Shown here: positions 6,483 through 10,264 of the stretch, in pieces
How the letters are laid out: every line of letters starts with the position of its first letter
How positions within the stretch are numbered: the first letter of the stretch is position 1
Assembly (NCBI GenBank): GCA_002725275.1
Contig: PBOE01000026.1
Span: forward strand, 43,518-53,781
DNA: 10,264 nt
Source: Methanobacteriota archaeon
Lineage (GTDB): Archaea > Thermoplasmatota > Poseidoniia > Poseidoniales > Poseidoniaceae
Reading direction: 5' to 3'
Notes under the pieces: generated by a model
The model's input: the letters and a program-made list of their open reading frames with translations, nothing else
Databases searched by the model: none
Told to the model about the DNA's origin: nothing
Program-made: the position numbers and the translations under genes

Positions 6483-7328
6483 ATGGCACGTGAATACGAC
6501 CTCAAGCCTGCGCCCTCCGACATGGCCGACGCCCTGAGCGGTGGAGCCACATCCATCAACCGACGCCAGTTCCTTCGATACGGCTTCAACACCGCTGCCG
6601 GTGTCCTGACCGCTTCCCTCGGCATGCTGGGTTTCGCTGCTATTTTGTTGCCACCCGGTGGCAGCGGCGGTGGGGACCTCGCCGTCCAATTTTGGGCCAA
6701 GGGTCGAGAAGACGAGGCGTGGTACGGCGCTAAGCACCTGCAGCCGATGACCAAGGCCGACTTCGAGGCCGAAGCAGCGAGTTCCTCCACCGGCACGGCT
6801 GGAGCAGCCGGTGTCTGGAACGGCGTCCCCGTGGTTGTGAACTACGTGGCCCACTCCAAGTACGGCGGCACGCCCGAGTCCAACGGTAAAGCCCGTTTCC
6901 AGTTCATGGAAGGCTACGACGAGACCGGCAAGTACGTCGGCCATTTCGAAGACCTTGCTGAACTCGACCCACGGCTGATGCCCTCCGACGACCTTGTGAT
7001 GGTCTTCGGGCGGTGCACGCACCTGTGCTGCATTCCTGGCTGGCAACTCGTTTCCAATTCGTTCACCGAAGATTCCTGGACGCCCGGCGGTGGCGACGAC
7101 GGTGGCACCAAGATGTTCTGCATCTGCCACTCCTCTCGCTTCGATCCCACGGCTCTCGAAATGAACACCAACCGCAACCGGTCCAACGGGGCCACGTTCA
7201 ACTACGCAGGGATTCGCCGTGCGGGCGGCCCTGCACCCGTGGGCTTGCCCATCATTCCGATTCAACTGAACGGCGGGGTCATTGAAGGCCTGCCCGATTA
7301 CGTCGACTGGTACACGTATTGCGACTGA
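6483..7328 (+). CDS. Rieske [2Fe-2S] iron-sulfur protein
   Basis: 281 residues. A Tat-type signal NRRQFLR (27-32 region) precedes a hydrophobic segment at about 38-57 that probably stays as the membrane anchor. The cluster boxes are CTHLCC (178-183) and CICHSS (213-218): Cys178, His180, Cys213 and His216 should bind the cluster, and Cys183 with Cys215 should form the disulfide. GGPAP (248-252) matches the proline loop that covers the cluster. The protein takes electrons from quinol at the Qo site of cytochrome b, on the outer side of the membrane. Odd features are Cys182 in place of the usual Gly, 29 residues between the boxes (commonly about 15-17), Ser217 for Gly, and Phe220 where high-potential proteins have Tyr. 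The ribosome site GGTGAT overlaps the stop of the preceding gene, six bases before this start. Confidence 0.95.
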   Translation: MAREYDLKPAPSDMADALSGGATSINRRQFLRYGFNTAAGVLTASLGMLGFAAILLPPGGSGGGDLAVQFWAKGREDEAWYGAKHLQPMTKADFEAEAASSSTGTAGAAGVWNGVPVVVNYVAHSKYGGTPESNGKARFQFMEGYDETGKYVGHFEDLAELDPRLMPSDDLVMVFGRCTHLCCIPGWQLVSNSFTEDSWTPGGGDDGGTKMFCICHSSRFDPTALEMNTNRNRSNGATFNYAGIRRAGGPAPVGLPIIPIQLNGGVIEGLPDYVDWYTYCD

Positions 7329-7337
7329 GGTGAACAC

Positions 7338-8204
7338 ATGACGACAATGTTCTGGATTCTTTGGTTCTTCATCGCTTTCCTCGTTTTGCTCGTGGCGTTT
7401 ACGCTCCGCAAGGAAAACGAAGAGATGCCACGGCGCGACATCCTTCGTGCGGTCGAGTCCACCGGGAAGATGGGCGTGGCCGAACGTTCGTTCCTGTGGG
7501 TCTTTTCATGGCTTGACACCCGGTTCCGTCTTCAGGACTACTGGAACATGTCCAAGGGTGCCTACTACAACATGCACCGCCAGATGCCTCTCACCCACGC
7601 CGAGAAATACAAACTCCGCATCATTTGGTACTGGTACCCCCTCTACTGTTTGGGCGGCATCTCCTTCCTTTCGTTCATCATCCTCGTCATCACGGGGACG
7701 GTGCTCGGTATCTACTACGTGCCGGGCGGCGAGGGCGACCCCTCACCGGCCTACGCCAGCATGCAATACATCATGACGCAACTGCCCTTTGGCTACATCT
7801 TGCGTGCGGTCCACCACTGGACGACCCACTTCATGGTCGCCAGCGTCTTCCTGCACATGTGCCGCGTGTACTTCACGGGCGCTTACCGCAACCCACGCGA
7901 GCTCAACTGGCTCATCGGCGTGGCGCTGATGGCGCTGACCATCGTGTTCGGCTATTCTGGCTACCTCCTCCCGTGGGACAGCCTCGCCTACGGTGCGGCC
8001 ATCATCGGCATCAACCTGGCCAACTCCAGCCCGCTCATTGGCAAGTACATCGCTACGTTGCTCTTTGCAGGTTCAGAGTTGACGCCGCTCACCGTCACTC
8101 GAATGTATTTCATTCACGTGTTCATTCTGCCGGTGATCGTCACCACGCTCATCATCATTCACTTGTTCATCGTTTGGGTACAAGGAATTGCGGAGCCGCA
8201 TTGA
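7338..8204 (+). CDS. petB: Cytochrome b6-like subunit
   Basis: 288 residues. The core (about 100-285) has the four-helix cytochrome b bundle. Haem ligands are His159 and His173 in helix B (RAVHHW...FLHMCR) and His260 and His275 in helix D, with spacings of 14 and 15 as in b6. YCLGGIS (103-109), MQYIMT (142-147), PRELNW (186-191), YLLPWD (209-214) and the ending VQGIAEP are strikingly like b6 of b6f. Cys104 aligns with the b6 cysteine that covalently holds haem c_n (c_i). An extra hydrophobic segment at about 5-22 plus a cytoplasmic stretch to residue 95 precede the core and are not in plant b6. It oxidises quinol at Qo, passing one electron to Rieske and one across the membrane to Qi. The split after four helices, with subunit IV in the next gene, is also b6f-like. 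GAGGTGA spans the previous stop and serves as ribosome site. Confidence 0.95.
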   Translation: MTTMFWILWFFIAFLVLLVAFTLRKENEEMPRRDILRAVESTGKMGVAERSFLWVFSWLDTRFRLQDYWNMSKGAYYNMHRQMPLTHAEKYKLRIIWYWYPLYCLGGISFLSFIILVITGTVLGIYYVPGGEGDPSPAYASMQYIMTQLPFGYILRAVHHWTTHFMVASVFLHMCRVYFTGAYRNPRELNWLIGVALMALTIVFGYSGYLLPWDSLAYGAAIIGINLANSSPLIGKYIATLLFAGSELTPLTVTRMYFIHVFILPVIVTTLIIIHLFIVWVQGIAEPH

Positions 8205-8207
8205 TAC

Positions 8208-8213
8208 GGAGGG
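8208..8213 (+). promoter_or_regulatory. Ribosome binding site of the subunit IV fusion gene
   Basis: GGAGGG lies six bases before the ATG at 8220, within the 15 bases separating the two genes. It is the strongest site in the cluster and fixes the start of the fusion protein. Confidence 0.75.
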
Positions 8214-8219
8214 AAAAAC

Positions 8220-10264
8220 ATGGGACTGATTGACAATTTTGGAAGAGTCGCCTCCATGTACATGGAGGAAAAGGAGAACCTTCAGAAGGCTGAAGAAAAG
8301 CGCAAGCGGACGCGAACGGGCCACGGATTCTGGCCTCACGAAGTGCTCCGTGACAGCATCATCTTCGCCTCAATGCTCTCGATCTTGCTGTTTTACGCAT
8401 GGTTGATTCCCCCGCCACTCCACGGGGCGGCTGACCCCTACGCTCAAGCCGGGTTCGTGTTCCCCGACTGGTACGTGCTGTTTTCCTACGGCTACCTGCG
8501 GTGGGGCGAGTACCTCCCGCAGTTCGTGGTGCCTACAGGGTTCGTCGGCGACATCGTCGGACAACCCATGTTCCCCTGGAACGCTGCTTGGTGGGGCGCT
8601 GCCCTGACCGGTATTCCCGTGGGCATCCTCGCCCTGCCACCGTTCCTCGGCGGTCGTGAGAAGCGCCCCGTGGAAGACCCATGGTTTGCTGCCGCCGGCG
8701 CCGTGTACCTCGCCCACATCTGGTTCATCTCGGTGTTTTCCATCAACATCTTCCTGGAACTGTACGGGAAGAATCGTTCTGACTTCTGTAAGTTGGACTC
8801 GCACGGCGACCTGTTGTGCGGGACGAGAGAGCCGTGGATAGCGGAAGTGTTCAACTCGATACCGTGGGTCATGACCGGCGTCCTGATGTGGATCTGTGTC
8901 TACTTCATCGGGCGCGGTTTGCTCATCAAGGCATGGGGCACGGGCTTCACCGTGGCCAAGAGCCGCCAGCTCCTCGTTGGCGCTCTCATCCTCTCCTCGG
9001 CAGCCACCGTGGCCACCTTCGACACCTACGACAAGGGCTTCTGGGACGCCAGGGGTCTGTTGACCATCAAGGACTACGGCGAACTCGAAGCCATGCGCAC
9101 GCAACCCAGCGACGTCCACGTCCACGACGTGAACGAATTCACTGACGACCGTGGCTGGTCCGAGAGCGGTGTCGTGCCGACATCGGCCTGGTTGAATTGG
9201 AACATCTACCAGCCGGCCCGGTACATCATCACCGACTTCAACGACGCCAACGGTCATCAAGACCCGGTCAGCGGCAAAAACGCAGCGGCCGGCGGCACCA
9301 CGTTCAACGGCGGTGAAGGCTTCACCACCAGCGGTTCGTTCATGATCACCGAGGACACCACGCACTTCCCAGAAGGCCACCCTGAAGAGGTCACGGCCGA
9401 CGGCATCACGACCGACCTGGCGTGTGAATTCCGCTCCAGTGAGCGAAAGATCAACGACGTCTCCACCCAAAGCATGGTGGCCACCACGCTGACCGTCACC
9501 GATGCCAGCGGCAAGGACATCGTGTCCTTCGCCAACTGCGAGGGCGCCACCGTCGAGTTGGCGGTTGGCACCTACGACTACACCTACGAAGTGGTCGTCA
9601 GCGGCGCCTTGGCGCTTAACGACAGCATCACAACCGAGACCGCCTTCACCATTGCCAGCTACCAACCGTTGCTGATTTGGGACGAGAACGCCCCCGCAGG
9701 CCTTGCGGGCCACACGGTCAACCTGAGCAACGCTGAGGAGATGGCGCTGGGCGGCTCGGCCTTCTCGTACATCGAGAACCCCACCTACCACCAGAACCCC
9801 AAGTCGCTCGACGCCAAGTTGACCTACGCCATGTTCATTCCCTGTGTCACCTTCGGAGCCTTGGTTTTCGTCCTGCTTCGCTACATGGCTCGTGGCTACG
9901 AGTTTGAGATGAACAAGTGCTACGGCTGCGACCTGTGCGACGACGCCTGTCCTGTCCGTTTGTTCAACGGCGGAGACAAGTTGAACATCATCTACAATTC
10001 GTGGAACAACGAAGACGACGGTGTCCCGCTCTACTCGTGTTTGACCTGTACGGCTTGTACGAACGCTTGCCCGCAACTCGTCAACTACGACTCCTACGTG
10101 GACATCCGCCGCTCGCTCATCGTGGGCGGCCCACAGGCGGAAATCCCTCACACCGTGCTCCAAGCCGTGCTCAACGCTGAGGCCGAAGAAGCCGCCGACG
10201 CCGACTTCATCGCCACCGAGGACTACCCCATCACGTCCAACGTTGGCTACTACCCCGGTTGCGT
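8220..10264 (+). CDS. Cytochrome b6f subunit IV-like / 2x[4Fe-4S] / HdrD-like fusion, 3' end missing
   Basis: 681 codons are visible with no stop. Residues 38-100 resemble b6f subunit IV: WPHEVLRD, a helix at about 46-63, ADPYA, and the Qo motif PDWY (82-85; usually PEWY). Further helices lie at about 122-142, 158-181, 214-231 and 250-266. Residues 267-533 form a large polar domain, beta-rich in its second half (e.g. LTVTDASGKDIV), predicted outside the membrane. A helix at 534-553 returns to the inside, followed by two tetra-cysteine motifs, C567/570/573/577-P and C607/610/613/617-P, typical of two [4Fe-4S] clusters in HdrC, GlpC and HdrD-like proteins. YYPGC (677-681) fits the start of a cysteine-rich CCG domain. 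The fusion would join the quinol site to a cytoplasmic Fe-S module. Charges around the helices agree with this topology. The reaction partner of the Fe-S end is unknown: a disulfide, a hydroxy acid or an electron carrier are all possible. Confidence 0.88.
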   Translation, partial: MGLIDNFGRVASMYMEEKENLQKAEEKRKRTRTGHGFWPHEVLRDSIIFASMLSILLFYAWLIPPPLHGAADPYAQAGFVFPDWYVLFSYGYLRWGEYLPQFVVPTGFVGDIVGQPMFPWNAAWWGAALTGIPVGILALPPFLGGREKRPVEDPWFAAAGAVYLAHIWFISVFSINIFLELYGKNRSDFCKLDSHGDLLCGTREPWIAEVFNSIPWVMTGVLMWICVYFIGRGLLIKAWGTGFTVAKSRQLLVGALILSSAATVATFDTYDKGFWDARGLLTIKDYGELEAMRTQPSDVHVHDVNEFTDDRGWSESGVVPTSAWLNWNIYQPARYIITDFNDANGHQDPVSGKNAAAGGTTFNGGEGFTTSGSFMITEDTTHFPEGHPEEVTADGITTDLACEFRSSERKINDVSTQSMVATTLTVTDASGKDIVSFANCEGATVELAVGTYDYTYEVVVSGALALNDSITTETAFTIASYQPLLIWDENAPAGLAGHTVNLSNAEEMALGGSAFSYIENPTYHQNPKSLDAKLTYAMFIPCVTFGALVFVLLRYMARGYEFEMNKCYGCDLCDDACPVRLFNGGDKLNIIYNSWNNEDDGVPLYSCLTCTACTNACPQLVNYDSYVDIRRSLIVGGPQAEIPHTVLQAVLNAEAEEAADADFIATEDYPITSNVGYYPGC

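Noticed and set aside
7128..7136. CxCH in the Rieske protein as a possible haem site
   Set aside because: Cys213, Cys215 and His216 belong to Rieske box II, where the second cysteine forms the disulfide; this is not a haem attachment motif.
6213..7337. A 374-residue minus-strand frame opposite the two-helix protein and Rieske genes
   Set aside because: The opposite strand encodes an unmistakable Rieske protein with both cluster boxes, and the minus frame has no recognisable motif.
8370..10163. A 597-residue open frame on the minus strand opposite the subunit IV fusion
   Set aside because: It is a shadow of a GC-rich coding strand: its translation is rich in Val, Gly, His, Asp and Arg without domains, while the plus strand has clear Fe-S and cytochrome motifs and a strong ribosome site.
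1..10264. tRNA or rRNA genes, CRISPR arrays, insertion sequences or long repeats
   Set aside because: I looked and saw none: no regularly spaced repeats, no transposase motifs, and nearly all bases lie in genes.

Overview
The window looks archaeal, most likely a high-GC member of the Thermoplasmatota, with marine group II (Poseidoniales) as the best guess. The reasons are a protein resembling archaeal RNase P subunit Rnp2/Pop5, an FtsZ-family GTPase, compact gene packing with strong GGTGA/GGAGG ribosome sites, several short membrane-anchored proteins of a kind I associate with that group, and a respiratory cluster without any CxxCH c-type cytochrome. The taxonomic call is inference from content, not from a search.

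Left part (1-5001): a gene cut by the left edge encodes a class I methyltransferase joined in frame to a biotin-protein ligase. It converges, with a 39-base overlap, on a minus-strand gene for a two-helix membrane protein. Upstream of that on the same strand is a probable rnp2 gene. Divergent from rnp2 is a gene for a membrane protein with about ten helices and a 74-residue acidic tail, which shares a TTAA double stop with a minus-strand ftsZ-like gene. That gene has an intact phosphate-binding loop and T7 loop, but the usual guanine-contacting residues appear changed and the C-terminal tail is absent. A 100-residue TPR protein lies 21 bases upstream of it in the same direction.

Right part (5191-10264): after a 189-base divergent intergenic region, five plus-strand genes form a tight run with short gaps or overlaps. 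They encode (1) an exported, membrane-anchored beta-rich protein with a CxCH motif, (2) a small two-helix membrane protein, (3) a Rieske iron-sulfur protein with a Tat-type signal, (4) a cytochrome b6-like protein with all four haem ligands and a cysteine aligned with the one that binds haem c_n in b6f, and (5) a long protein, cut by the right edge, that starts like b6f subunit IV (PDWY Qo motif). Protein 5 continues through extra membrane helices and a domain of about 265 residues predicted outside the membrane. It then returns to the cytoplasm as two CxxCxxCxxxCP clusters and a final PGC that fits the start of a cysteine-rich CCG domain of HdrB/HdrD/GlpC type.

Together the five genes predict an unusual quinol-oxidising complex: b6-type cytochrome b plus Rieske, no recognisable c-type cytochrome, and a covalently joined cytoplasmic HdrD-like module. 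This is the strongest candidate for an undescribed system in the window. The FtsZ variant with its TPR neighbour and the methyltransferase-biotin ligase fusion are the next most interesting.
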